Source: Gymnothorax reevesii
Taxonomy: Eukaryota; Chordata; Actinopteri; Anguilliformes; Muraenidae
DNA length: 64,000 bases
Assembly (NCBI GenBank): GCA_029721435.1
Contig: CM056583.1
Location: 90,158,620 to 90,222,619, forward strand
Reading direction: 5' to 3'
In this document: positions 12,171-23,734 of the stretch, piece after piece
How the letters are laid out: every line of letters begins with the position of its first letter
Numbering within the stretch: position 1 is the stretch's first letter
Program-made: the position numbers and the translations under genes
The notes under the pieces: model-generated
The model's database searches: none
Told to the model about the DNA's origin: nothing
The model's input: only the letters and a program-made list of their open reading frames with translations

Positions 12171-12489
12171 TGTATGTTCATCAGGGGCATAATGAGATGG
12201 CTGCTGTGGCGGCCATATTAGATATCGCACGACGCTGGTTTTCGAAAGGAGCCTTCCTCTAGCCACTCCCAATACGCCATGAAGAAATGGCATCAATCCG
12301 ACGAGGGACTCTATAGTTATCCCACGGAAACGAAAAGTTAATGGACGATGGACGGACATGGTGTCGACATAATGCCCGTTTCCTCTTTGGAGGGCGGGGG
12401 CATAAAAAAGAAAGGATCGTATTTGGATGGAACAGTCGGAATGTAACTGCAGAGGCAGCGCAGAACAGAGCGCAGTGGAAGAAAACATT
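12171..12489. other. Unassigned spacer
   Basis: Short stretch between a LINE tail and a Tc1 remnant. No gene or clear repeat seen; the overlapping open frames are judged to be shadows. Confidence 0.4.
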
Positions 12490-13910
12490 TAATGCCTCAA
12501 TCTCCACCATCAGGAGAACAGTAAAGGAACCTCCTCTGGCAAGGGTAACAACATGGAGTCTTTTCCTGAAATTTTTGAAAAGGTTTAGGCACACATTTGG
12601 GGGGATTTCGGACCATTCCTCTGAGCAGATCGTTTTCAAGATCCTTCTCATTCTTGAATTTGCATTCATTACCTACCTTCTTCAGCTCAGCTCGCAGGTT
12701 TACCATTGGATTGGATTGAGATGGCCATTCCAGAACGTTGATTACGGTGTCACAGAACCATTTCTGTGTGGATCTTGAGGTATTGTTTGGGTCACTGTCT
12801 TGTTGGAAAGTCCATTCACGGCCAAGTCCAAGCCCTCTGATGGAGGCAACCAATTTGTCTGCCAAAATATCCCGATACTTGGTCGGATTCATTTTGCCAT
12901 TCATAACCTGTGCCCCTGGACCTCTTGAAATAAAAAAATGCCAAAACATGCTTGACCCACCATCATATTTCACCATGTCATGAGGTGCTTCTCCTGTATG
13001 CATCTCTGATTCGATGCCAAACATACCGGTGCTGTAGCTGAACGAAACATGCAATGTTGTTCCCATCTGACCTAAGTACCTTGTTCCAGTGATAATTTAA
13101 ATGATGTTTGGCAAACTTCAAGCGCTTGCTTCTGTGTCTTTGGTCAGAAAAGGCTTTCTTCTGGTAACCCTTCTAAATTGCCTGTGGTTGTGGAGGTGGC
13201 GCCTGACGGTGCTTTTTGAAACCTGGTGACCCCAAGATGCTACCAGGCCTGCAATTCCCTCAGTGATTCTTGGGGATTTTGTTGCTTCTCACACCATCCT
13301 CTTTAGTATCTGGGGGTCAAAATGCAGCTTCAACCCAAGGGGTTTTCAACAATTTCATATCATTGGAATTTTTTGATAATTGCCCTGACAGTGCTCAGTG
13401 GCATATTCAATCATTTGTGAGTCTTCTTGTACACATTACCAGATTTATCAATTTACCAAATTTTTTAATTCATCTATGACCATCTTCCTCTTTAGAACTG
13501 ATAGTTGCTTTGTTTTCTTCATGATGATGGAAAACAAAGGGATATTGCATCTGTGTTACCTCATTTTTATACCCTAGTGAAACAAGAAGTGACGTAATAT
13601 CTCAGCATAGTTCCTAAAAACTTAGATAAAACTTCAATAAGTGAAATTTAATACCTGTTTAAATTTGGTAGACATTTAAAATAATCTTTGAGGGTGCCAT
13701 TAATTCTGAAACCTTGATTTGAAGGAAATTGATTTTTACCCAAATGAGTAAATAATTTTGGTTGGTTCCATTAGAACATTAATATCGAACCGAACAGTAT
13801 TTTTCACATTTTCATTTAGAGTTTCTCCATAGACACATTTTTAAAAATGTTTAAAGAATTGTTTGTGTATCGCCAGTAAGGGGTGCCAGTACTTTGGAGC
13901 CCATTGTATT
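12490..13910 (-). mobile_element. Degenerate Tc1/mariner element
   Basis: The minus strand encodes pieces of a Tc1-type transposase from about 13530 down to 12500. The right end carries a GGTGCCAGTACTTTGG-type terminus near 13887-13905, as in fish Tc1 ends. No matching left terminus is visible near 12490, where the sequence changes to unrelated DNA, so the element is truncated at its transposase 3' side. The flanks are the LINE tail on one side and ordinary AT-rich DNA on the other. Confidence 0.8.
12497..13066 (-). pseudogene. Tc1-like transposase, broken
   Basis: The longest surviving frame (189 codons) covers the DDE catalytic half. Recognisable are KYDGGSSMFWHFF (family [11 protein letters not shown]), MNPTKYRDIL, FQQDSDPNNTSRSTQKWF (second catalytic Asp with NDPKH-like context) and WPSQS. 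In the third motif the usual SPDLNPIENLW is reduced to SNPMVNLR, so the catalytic Glu is replaced by Val and residues are missing. The N-terminal HTH part is in other frames up to about 13530. A non-functional fossil; DNA cut-and-paste was the ancestral role. Confidence 0.85.
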
Positions 13911-14159
13911 CTGTATTACTCATGAAATATGAACCAAATAATTCAGAATTCGTTGAAACTGGAAATTTATATCAAAGCAGCGACACACCCGTTTAAATCA
14001 GACAGACTGCAAAATTAACTTGGTGATAACTTCTGTCAGAATGTTGGATTTTCAATTTAAGGGGGAGATGCCACAAGACTAGGCCTATCAAATATCTTTA
14101 TCTTTAGTGAAATTCGATTGAAAAAAATCTCTGTTCTTTCTTCAAACAGCTGCAGAAAC
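13911..14159. other. Unassigned AT-rich DNA
   Basis: No gene or clear repeat seen between two Tc1 remnants. Confidence 0.4.
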
Positions 14160-14457
14160 ACTCAAACCCCTGATGTGCTTTTCATCATGACTTATAGTGT
14201 TTCTAAAAGAGGAGGTGTTTCAGCACAGTGGTAAAACTGCCCCTGTCCAAACTTTTTTGAAAAGTATTGTTGGTATCATATTCAAAGTGTGCGTATATTT
14301 TTCAAAAAACAATAAAATTTCTCCATTTCAACATTCGATTTGCCATCTTTGTGCTATTATCAATTAATTACAGAGTTCAAATGATTTGCAAATCATTGCA
14401 CTCTGTTTTTATTTACATACTACACCGCGTCCCAACTTTTTTGGAAACAGGGTTGTG
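14160..14457 (+). mobile_element. 3' end fragment of a Tc1-like element
   Basis: Contains CCCCTGTCCAAACTTTTTTG, then AAAACAATAAAATTTCTCC, then ATGATTTGCAAATCATTGCA, and ends CGTCCCAACTTTTTTGGAA. This order is the characteristic 3' untranslated end and terminal repeat of a common fish Tc1 family. The transposase body and the other terminus are absent. Confidence 0.65.
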
Positions 14458-15240
14458 ACATACCATCCCAACTTTTTCTGATTTAATGTTGTCAATGATG
14501 ACGTAAAACGTCAGTAGGTCTTTTGAATATTCTGATCTCATTCATATCATGAAATGGCGCAGAACTGCATAGTTTACAAAGCTTATTACACAATACGTTG
14601 GACAGGCCTTGCCTTACTGTGAATATAGTCACAGCTAAAGACAGAAACATGATTCATGCGCAAACGCAGATGCTATGCTACCTATGATCAATTTCACATG
14701 TCGTTGCATTTTCGGTTGCATCCACTGACAATCTTAATGCAACACAAGCCGAGCAGCCATCTGAGCTTTCCAGATAGCGGGTGCTACGGGCATTGAAATA
14801 AACAAGAGAAAGCTGACCCCTGCTAATTAGGATTGCTTCTGTGCTTACTGCTGTGGTCACAGAAATGCTCAGGCTCCCTCCTGAAGACTGACGCGTGTCA
14901 CCTCCACTGGTGCGTAGGAATGTATCAGGTGTGTCCACCGGGAATGCCGTTTGTGCCAGCTGGGCTAGGCGTGGTCACTTGCGTCCGCATGAACCATGTT
15001 TCCATTCTTAAGGGCATTGTTACGCACAACGCAAAGAGCAGTGACATTGTAAGGATAGCAATAATGCAAATAAATTCAAAAAATTTTTAATTTTGCTGAC
15101 TTCCATCTCTCATCTCAGAAGCCAGCTAAAGTTATGGATTTTTTGCTTTCATATGGACCACTGCCATCCTTACAGTGACACATCAATCACATAAATGTAG
15201 CCAATAAGCAATTACTTTGTCATTGTCATTTTGTACACTG
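14458..15240. other. Unassigned intergenic DNA
   Basis: No recognisable gene. The frames 14678-14938 (-) and 14833-15090 (+) overlap on opposite strands and have no domain signature. Confidence 0.45.
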
Positions 15241-15244
15241 TAAA

Positions 15245-15600
15245 ACCAAATGTTTAAAGTTCTGAACAGACGCTAAACACGCTGGTGACATTCTTTCTAC
15301 AATGGAAACCCAACTCTGTTACAGAAGTTCCCATAAATGTGTGGCACTTGTAGGCTGCTTTGCTTTCACTCTTCAGTCCAGTTCATCCCAAACCATCTCG
15401 ATGGGGTTTAAGTCTGGAGACTGTGCTGCCACCCCATGTTTTTAAGCTCACCATCTTGTTCTGTTTTCCTGAGGTAGTTCTGGCTGAGCTTGGACTTATG
15501 TTTTGGGTCATCATCTTAGTACAAAGGTAAGTTCACCTCTTACCTTTGTACCATTTCAAGCTATTCATTGGACTGGAACTGCATAATTTTCAATAGAAAC
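15245..15600 (-). pseudogene. Tc1-like transposase catalytic fragment
   Basis: On the minus strand, a stretch around 15360-15510 decodes in pieces to Tc1 transposase motifs. AACCATCTCGATGGGGTTTA on the plus strand is the complement of the codons for the LNPIEMVWD-type third catalytic motif, and GGGTCATCATCTT is the complement of the QxDNDP-type second motif. Frameshifts break the reading frame and no termini are visible. A decayed fragment. Confidence 0.6.
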
Positions 15601-15805
15601 TGGAAAAATTGGGGTGCTCTAAAACTGTTGACTGGTAATGTAGGAGAAAAAACTAAAAACATCATTTTTGCCCAAAACGTCATTTACGCCCTTTATGCAT
15701 GAAGGCATCGAAATGTAAACGGAGAGGTTTTTCATATCAAAACTGCTAATTTGTCACAGATGTTCTGCTGCCTTTGCTGGGCCCCTCACTTGCTGCTTGC
15801 AGCAA

Positions 15806-15840
<35 letters not shown>

Positions 15841-15865
15841 AATACTAATAATAGTAGTAGTAGTA
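15806..15865 (+). repeat. ATT/ATA/TAG trinucleotide microsatellite
   Basis: About 30 bp of ATT repeats, then AATACTAAT and TAG triplets, immediately preceding the TA target of the next element. Confidence 0.85.
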
Positions 15866-16851
15866 GGGTAGAGCGGGGTAAGACGCCCCAGAGGGTAAGA
15901 TGCCCTTTGCTTATAATTCGATTTCAGCTGTGCCCAGTATGCGCCTCTTGACTTACATAAATGCACCTCCACGTGAGAGAAATCCTGAGCAACAGATGAG
16001 TCAACAGAGCGGGTGAAATGTGAGAACTCACAGTATTTGTGTTTTTACTGTCTTTGTTATTAAAAAATGATCAAATGAATCATTTTGCCTCAGGTATTTG
16101 AATGCTCCAGGAGTCTGCAGGACATGTCTGTGTAACTCTCTGATGCCTCCTCTATACATGAAAGGGGGTCCTGTGTGGTGATAATAGGAGAAATTGGGGT
16201 TAATGAGCCCGAACCAAGGTGACAGTGCTGGGGGTAAGATGCCCTTTTTGGTTTGGGGTAAGATGCCCCCAGGTAAGGAAGACCTCTTACCCCATGAGTC
16301 GTATTCATTCTGTTTTATAACATTTTTTTTCTAAAAATTATGTTCTATTTATAGGAAATATATATCAGACATGATGATTTTTATGAAGAACTTAAGAATG
16401 GAAAGTTAAGTGTATCCATACATGTTAAAAATAGGGCCGTATGGAGTTACACAATAATGAATCATACATGCATAAAAGAGGGCCTAAAAAGAAATATATT
16501 GGGTGAAATGCATTATGGTCTCTCTTAATTTTTTCAAATCTCAGAAGTATTTCTGAAAATAAAAGTAAAAAAAAAACTTTTAAATTTACTGCTTCATCAA
16601 CTGTCCTTTAATTTTTATTTTGACACAGGAGCCTAGTATGACAGTGTTTCAGTTCATGTAAGATATCAGATTTAAATATTATTACCTATATAATGTGATT
16701 TTCCTGAATTGTCACTAAGTCAAAGAAGTTCAACCTTTAATATGGATTCAGTCACGTAATATTAGGCTACCTCTGATGGGTATGGATCTATGTTATTTAC
16801 AATTTTTTTCCAAATATTCCCTCTTGAACTCTCTCTCCATGGATACTCATA

Positions 16852-18462
16852 TACAGTGCTGTGAAGAAGTATTTGCCCCCTTACTGATTTCTTACTTTTT
16901 TGTATATTTTTCACATTTCATGTTTCAGATCATCAAACACATTTTAATAAAAGAAAAAGATAACTCTAGTGAATACAAATTGTAGTTTTTAAATGATGAT
17001 TTCATTAATTAAGGGCAAAAAGCTATCCAAACCTACCTCGCCCTATGTGAAAAAGTAATTGCCCCCCCTTATTTACCACATTTTTAAGTTCAATTTTACT
17101 AGCCACATCCAAGCTTGATTACTGCCAGACCTGTTGAATCAAGCAATCACTTAAATCAACCCTTTTTGACAAGGTAAAGTAGGCCAAAAGATTTCAGAAA
17201 ACAACACGTCATGTCTCAAACTAAAGAAATTCAAGAACAGATGAGAAACAAAGTCATTGACATCTATCAGTCTGGAAAGGGTTGGAAAGCCATTTCTAAG
17301 GCTTTGGGACTCTGGCGAACCGCGGTGAGAGCCATTATCCACAAATGGAGAAAACATGGAACAGTGATGAACCTTCCCAAGAGTGACCGGCCAACCAAAA
17401 TTACTCCAAGGGCACATCGATGACTCATCCAGGATATCACAAAAGAACCCAGAACAACATCTACAGAACTGTAGGCCTCATTTGCCTCAGTTAAAGTCAG
17501 TGTTCATGATTCAACAATAAGAAAGAGACTGGGCAAAAATGGCATCCATGGGAGAGTTCCAAGTTGAAAACTACTGCTGACCAAAAGGAACTTAAAGGCT
17601 CATCTCACATTTGCCAAAATACATCTTGATGATCCCCCAAGACTTTTGGGAAAATATTCTGTGGACTGAAAAGACAAAAGTTGAACTTTTTGGAAAGTGT
17701 GCGTCCTGTTACATCAGGCATAAAACTAACACAGCATTTTATAAGAAGAACATCATACCTAAAGTCAAACATGGCGGTGGTAGTGTGATGGTTTGGGGCT
17801 GCTTTTCTGCTTCAGGACCGGGACGACTTGCCGTAATTGATGGAACCATGAATTCTGCTCTCTACCGGAAAATCCTGAAGGAGAATGTCCGACCATCAGT
17901 CCGTGACCTCAAGCTCAAGCGCACTTGGGTTACACAGCAGGAAAATGATCCGTAACACACTAGCAAGTCCACCTCTGAATGGCTTAAAAAAAAAACAAAA
18001 TGAAGGTTTTGGAGTGGTTTTGTCAAAGTCTGGACTTCGATCCGCCTGAGATGCTGCGGCATGACCTTAAACAGGCCGTTCCTGCTCAAAAACCCTCCAA
18101 TGCGGCTGAATTAAAATAATTCTGCAAAGAAGCCTGGGATAAAATTCTTCCATGGCGTTGTGAAAGACTCATTGTCAGTTATCGCAAACATTTGATTGCA
18201 GTTGTTGTCGCCGAGGGTGGCACAACCAGTTATTAGGATGTAGGGGGCAATTACTTTTTCACATAGGGCCATGCGGGTTTGGATAGCTTTTTACCCTTAA
18301 TAAATGAAATCACCATACAAAATTGCATTTTGTATTTACTCGGGTTGTCTTTGTCTAATATTAAAGTTTGCTTGATGATCTGAAACATTTAAGTGTGACA
18401 GATATGCAAAAAAAAATAAAATAAAATCAGGAAGGGGGCAAATACTCCTTTACAGCACTGTA
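16852..18462 (+). mobile_element. Full-length but dead Tc1 element
   Basis: Bounded by TACAGTGCTGTGAAGAAGTA at 16852 and the inverted terminus ...CTCCTTTACAGCACTGTA ending at 18462. The outer TA pair is the target duplication. AGTATTTGCCCCC and GGGGGCAAATACT are inner parts of the terminal repeats. The element is 1.6 kb, normal for Tc1, and lies inside the larger 15866-18899 element, so it inserted later. Confidence 0.9.
17211..18236 (+). pseudogene. Tc1-like transposase, multiply disrupted
   Basis: Starts MSQTKEIQEQMRNKVI, followed by the helix-turn-helix region (SGKGWKAISKALG) and a GRP-like DRPTKITPRAHR stretch that ends in TGA near 17421. Further stops follow near 17470 and 17565. The catalytic part reappears at 17611-17955 with [11 protein letters not shown]. 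The first catalytic motif reads [11 protein letters not shown] rather than WSDETK, so the Asp is changed to Glu. The second reads QQENDP then a stop, again losing Asp. C-terminal codons run to a TAG at 18234. No activity is expected. Confidence 0.88.
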
Positions 18463-18787
18463 TGTTCCATACCGCTCCATGTTTATGAAATGTGGTGCCA
18501 CATATTTTTTAGTAGTCCACAAGATATAACTATCTATTCCTTGATGCATTGAATGCCAACAGTAGCTTGCCATCACGTGTGCCTCGGTGTTTAGTCAGTA
18601 AATAAAAAGTTGGGGAGAATGTTCCTCTTTATTTCCCCATTTCTTTATGGGCAGGATGACCCGCACCCAGGGGTGGGGCAAGATGACATTAAAAAAAAGT
18701 AATTAAACATTTAAAAATATTGCTAAAGTGACTGCGAAATAAATCTTTCTAGATAAGGGAGGCAACTTTACATACTATCTATTCAAG

Positions 18788-18788
18788 C

Positions 18789-18831
<43 letters not shown>
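18788..18831 (+). repeat. poly(A)/(AT)n microsatellite
   Basis: A run of about 16 A followed by about 13 AT dinucleotides, within the right part of the 15866-18899 element. Confidence 0.9.
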
Positions 18832-18833
<2 letters not shown>

Positions 18834-18901
18834 TTCATGTTGTTTACCTTCAGTTATGAAAATTCGCGTTTGAGGTGGGCATCTTACCCTGCTTTACCCT
18901 A

Positions 18902-19518
18902 TAGATTAGCCTTGCCCTTATCTGTAACAGCGATTTACAATGCTGGTGATCTTAAATCTAGCCTGAACCGCCACGAAATGGAAACTGTCCAGTAACCTAC
19001 TTCTAGGGTAGCAGCACACTGTTAAAATAGCGTTTGTTATGTGTCCATGTTTTCATTTTCAAATCCTGTTATTTCAATTTGAATTACCAAAAAATTATAA
19101 TTACAAAGAACGCACATTAAAGAAGAGTATTTGTTGTCATAAACATATTTCTTTCATTTGGTTGATCCGAAAAAAATCTTCACTGAACTGAGCTGCTTGA
19201 ACCAAACCTAATTGGTGTGAAGTTGGTTTCAATACGCAGCGCGGAACAGAAATGGCAGGTTAAACAGTTTGCCTTCTCGGGTATCCAAGTAATAAAAAGA
19301 CACCGTGTCCTACATCATGGATAAAATGCGTGGGTGATAGGATTAAAAAAACGCCGTAATGTAAATGAAGCCAAACCCATTCCTTCAAAGTCATTTAACC
19401 CCTTTGATCACCACTCACTTGGGCGCTCAGCCGCAAAGTGCGCAGCAATATCCACTTCCGTCACCGTTCATACGACCACTTTCGTTTATTGGGGGTCCTC
19501 GAAGACCAGAAGACGCAA
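18902..19518 (+). promoter_or_regulatory. Presumed upstream region and 5' UTR of ENTPD2
   Basis: About 0.6 kb between the last upstream transposon and the exon 1 start codon. No TATA box or strong GC island stands out. Upstream ATGs occur, including one at 19438 that is in frame with the main ATG and would add 27 residues, and others in different frames (19334, 19365). The transcription start cannot be set from the sequence. Function is inferred only from position. Confidence 0.35.
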
Positions 19519-19635
19519 ATGGCCAGGCAATACGTTCAGATTGTATTTTCCGTCGCTTTCTCATTACTTGGCATTTTGGCTATTCTTCTTCTTACAGTTC
19601 CTACCCAAAACATGAACGCACAACCGGATTACATG
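19519..19635 (+). CDS. entpd2: ENTPD2-like ecto-NTPDase, exon 1
   Basis: Encodes 39 residues beginning MARQYVQIVFSVAF: a very short cytoplasmic tail, then a hydrophobic stretch (LLGILAILLLTV) as the N-terminal membrane anchor, then PTQNMNAQPDYM. In vertebrate NTPDase2 the protein also begins with a short tail and one membrane helix ending in LCVPT before [11 protein letters not shown]. The exon ends in ATG before a consensus GTAAGT donor at 19636, phase 0, matching exon 2, which starts with TAT (Tyr). ATG 19519 is chosen because it gives the usual short tail and has G at +4; an in-frame ATG at 19438 is possible. The mature enzyme is a plasma-membrane ectoenzyme that hydrolyses extracellular nucleoside triphosphates, with NTPDase2 favouring ATP over ADP. 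Paralogue choice (ENTPD2 rather than 1, 3 or 8) rests on about 79 residues over two exons. Confidence 0.8.
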
Positions 19636-22600
19636 GTAAGTTAAGATTTATACTGCCGTCACTGTTTATGTTCTTAAAATATAACAGGTGTTGGTTTGCA
19701 TGAGCTGACTGCATTCCAGTGACAGAGCGTGCACTGTCTTTCATCGTGACGAAGTGGCAATATTTTTACCCAATAATTATGAGTAAGTAATTGCGAAGTT
19801 GTTAGTTCATTTAATCAATGCGGAAACTTCGCAGTTTTCCTCTCGCGGTGCCCACTATGTTACACGACTAACTCCGCGCACTTTGCAGCGCGGTCACGTG
19901 TTTTAATTTGATTAATTTTACAGCTGGTCGGGGTTGCGCATTACAGCTGTCATTTTATTCTCGCGGTTGCAATGTGTCGGTGGATCGTGATGTTTCATCT
20001 GTTAACTCCAGCGATGCAAAATTACTCGTTGATCCTGGACAGCATCGCCACCATTACTGAAGTGGACTGAATAGCTGAAGACATATTTAGGCTTTGAAAT
20101 ATACAGCGGCAGTGATGCCCAATATTTGACTGTGTGCGTACTGGGCACGCTTTTGTTTTTGGCGAGAGATCTTAAATGTAAATAGAGTGAAAAAATTGCT
20201 CATGTATATATTTTATCTCCCCGGCATATAATGCGGGGGGACATAGTCATCATTATGTCTGGAATAATTTCGTCTCCGGAGCAGAACTCGAATACCTTTC
20301 AAAATTTTTTACGAAACTCGCTGTACGTATGAATCAGGTCCTGCACCGGTGTCTTTTGATATTTTGGCATTTCTGAGATCAGATTGCGGGGGCCGGGGGG
20401 ATGTGTCATCTTCTGATGACTCCTTGTTTCACGTAGGCCAAGATTGCCAGCATTTTTCAGCGTTCCTTTTCCCGCTCATAAGTTATTTAGTACACCTGCC
20501 TTAATGTTTCTTATATGCATTTTATCACGCTGAATGCTCTTCACAGTTTTTCGACGTCTGGGCCAGGGCTGGAGTTGCATCCTCTGAGTTTTAGAAACAT
20601 TGCTATTTCCGTCAAAATGCAAGTTGCGCAGACTTCTGAGGTGCCGGCCTGCCTCGTTAGGGAGGAAACTCTGCTCAGCTTTTGACTTCTCTGCCTGCCT
20701 GGGAATGTTGAGCTGTTGAACATGTCATAATCATGTCTGAGGCGGTATTCTTTCCAGTGTGGCGTCAGCTCAGCAGAGCAGTGCATCTGAGATACAAAGG
20801 TTTAGATGCTATGATCTCACTGCCTGGACAGAGTCATTTTCTCTGCTTTGGTTGCATTGTGGAAAAGGGACAATGTGAAGGCATGCATGTCTGCCAAGGG
20901 TGCTTTGCTCATTTAAACAGTTTCTTTCTCTGACATCCGTCTTTGATCTGTCAGCTCAAACATTATTGCACACAATGTGCCCATTACGGCGTTAACACCC
21001 CCCAACTCACCCATCCCATCACCACATCATTTTTTTTAGAGCTGCATGTTCCTTCGAATCTTCTCGTTCAGCTTGAAATGACTTGACGTCAGTCGGAAAT
21101 TAGTTGGGATGATGTCAGCCAGCTCTGTGATGGCTTGACCTGTCATGTGCGCTGAGTCGGATATAGAATATAAAGCATGTTTTCAGGCCGGAAACAGATT
21201 AGCAGAGGGAAAATTTTACTGACTGTTGTAAAGCTTTGTTTTGGATGCACAGCAGTAATTGCCATGTGTGTGTGGGTGCGTGTGCCTGTGTGTGTTTGTG
21301 TGAGGCTGAGTTTGTGAATATTTGAGAGGTGTATCCAGAGGCCCCTTTTATATTGCAATTTCGGTTGCACTATTTAATCAATCCCACTATTTTACAATTG
21401 GTTTCCTGCAGTACAGCACGGCTGTAAATGCACACAAACATTTATACATACAAGACCTAATAGGTGCAAAGGGACTGTAGAACAACGGAACTTTTGGCCA
21501 CAGGGTCAGATTTTCTTCTTTGTCTTACATACGCCAGGTCAGGTGATGGAGACAGACCTGCTGTCTCTGCCAGTTTCTCATCAGCCACATGCACTGATGG
21601 GTCTTTACCTGCCAGCTCTACAGGCAACTGGCCGGGGAGTTAAACCTCGATGGTGCAGTTCCATTTCACGTGGGCGTTTCCATGTAAATTAGGTTTTGTC
21701 CTTTGCTGTGTTAAAGGAGGTTGCGCAAGGCAATATTTGGTATTTTCCTGAAACATATGAGCATTTGCACATGGCGCTTAAAATAGTCCAGCATCAAATG
21801 GTGCTGAGAAACAGAATAATGTATCTCATAATTACCGGCATTCCAATGAATACTGCATCATGATCGTATTGTATGTTTTTTTGCCATCAATATGAAATTT
21901 GTGTTTTTCTAGCAGGTATACGTTTGGTATTGATGATACTCTAAAATAACTGTGGAGCCTGTGTGCTGTTTCTCGTAGCCAGCGTTACCCTGCCACGTGT
22001 ACACGAAGGCTCTGGTAAAAGAAAAGCCGACTCAGAACACGATCAAATCTATTTCTGACCAAAGGTGAAGCTCAACAGTGAAGTGTTTGCTTAACTGTAT
22101 ACTAATGATATAAAAAAGGTGCACATGAGGTATCTCAGCAGCATTAAAAATGCCTGTGTAACATCTCTCACTCAAAGTTGCCGTGGGCCGGGTCGGTCAG
22201 CAGCAGTGCCTGTTTCCCGTTTTAGGACATACAGTTGACTGATTGCCGACCGGTGACAGTGAGTTGTATTCCATGCCATTTTCTTGAAGCCACAGCATTT
22301 TCTTTTTTTGTTGGCCTTCTATAGGCTATTGGCCACACCCGAAATAACAAGTCAAGCGTCACTGTATACATCACAAACAACTCAATGTTTATTATTACAG
22401 ACGTGCTCAGCAGGTCCTTGTGGCGCGATTTGGGATTACAATACCACACACTTTTCTTTATTTCACTCAAATCTCACTGGAAAAATAATAAAAACCAATA
22501 TGATTCTTCAATTTGCTACAAATACAGTTCAAACCTCACGCGTGCAGTTTTTATAGCATCAAGAATATTTGATTCAACCAAATAACTTTGATATAATTAC

Positions 22601-23099
22601 AAAAAAATTAATATAGTTCTTTATTAATGTCAACAAATGTCCAGTTGCTTTAAGAATGCAAACAAAATTTATGTATGAACTGTTCGAATGTGCATTCATT
22701 ACGGGCCTGACATAAGGTGCCAGTGTTGGTACTGAAGTTGAACCAGCCTCTTTGGACGAAAAGCCGCTCTTTATATCATGCTCGCTTGGGGCTATTGCAT
22801 AGCACATAAATGTGTTAAAGTTTACACAGAAGAACCAGTCCTGTTGACGGCTTGAGTAAGACATTGTAATTGTTGAATGTGATAAGGCCCATCGTGATAA
22901 AAGTGGCAGAAAGGTTGATAAGCCTATGATAAGCGCCCAGTGTTCAGGGGAAGATGCCCCCGGATGCTGTCTGAAGAGCCGTGCCTCCAGCGGCGAGCCG
23001 CAGACAGCAAGTCTGCCGCCCTGACCCAAGCAGGCAGCTCATTTGTTTCCTTGTTCTTGTAATTCTTCTTTCTAAACTGTCCCGCTCTGTCCCTCTATA

Positions 23100-23510
23100 A
23101 TTCTCCGAAAACTACCCCACGGCTCCTCCCCCCCCCCCCCTCCCCCGTTTCATTTCTCCCTCTCTTTTTTTCGAGAATAAAACTTTGGCATTATGTCCTT
23201 TGACTGCCCGGCTGAGACGGGCAGCTATATATGGTGCTGCCAAATCCCCCCCCCCCCCCCCCCCGAGCCTGTTATTCCCCCCTCCCCCCTCGGGCTTATT
23301 CTCCCTCCCTCCGCTCTCCGTCTGCGGGAGAAGTTCCACTGAAGCCCTTTGTGTCCTTTTGTTGCTTTCGGCTGTTTTCTGTGGCGCCGGCTCTGGGTTC
23401 CCGGCGCGCGGTCCAGGTGGTGAGAGAGAGTGGAGAAGGTGGACAGCCTTGCAAACAGCCACTGTCTGTTTTATGTGCTCATAAGATCAGGCCTTACAAG
23501 ATCAAAATGA
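23100..23510. other. GC-rich, poly(C)-bearing stretch in intron 1
   Basis: Contains C homopolymers near 23130-23150 and 23246-23263. A pyrimidine-rich strand is followed by a GC-rich segment with GGCGCCGG and GGCGCGCGG, then a donor-like CCAGGTGGTGAGAG near 23411. This could be an alternative promoter or first exon, but no conserved coding sequence supports that. The overlapping Pro-rich frames are low complexity. Confidence 0.4.
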
Positions 23511-23571
23511 AGTTAACTACATGACTGAAGAAAGTGAAAGTGAAATGCGGAGTAGAGAGAGATGGGTGAGC

Positions 23572-23572
<1 letters not shown>

Positions 23573-23631
<59 letters not shown>

Positions 23632-23640
23632 GAGAGAGGG
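23573..23640 (+). repeat. (GA)n microsatellite
   Basis: About 65 bp of AG dinucleotides with one or two GG interruptions. Confidence 0.95.
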
Positions 23641-23734
23641 TTGAATGCAGTCGCTAAGAGCTGAGAGATGCAGGAAATGGGGGTCATGTGGAGGTCTTTC
23701 CTCTTCAAAGGGGTCACAGTTCCTCTGACATCCT

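Larger units (their letters stand above)
15866..18899. mobile_element. Inverted-terminus DNA transposon with nested Tc1
   Basis: The left end GGGTAGAGCGGGGTAAGA at 15866 and the right end TCTTACCCTGCTTTACCC at 18882-18899 are near-perfect inverted repeats. TA dinucleotides flank both (15864-15865 and 18900-18901). Subterminal GGGTAAGATGCCC motifs recur inside the left part (near 15894, 16232 and 16257), and GGCAAGATGAC occurs near 18678. Removing the Tc1 insertion leaves about 1.4 kb with no transposase frame, so this would be a non-autonomous element. TA targets would fit a Tc1/mariner-type or related superfamily, but the termini do not identify one to me. Confidence 0.75.

Noticed and set aside
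23112..23524. Pro/Gly-rich frames on both strands at the poly(C) tracts
   Set aside because: Generated by C/G homopolymers; low complexity and overlapping on opposite strands.
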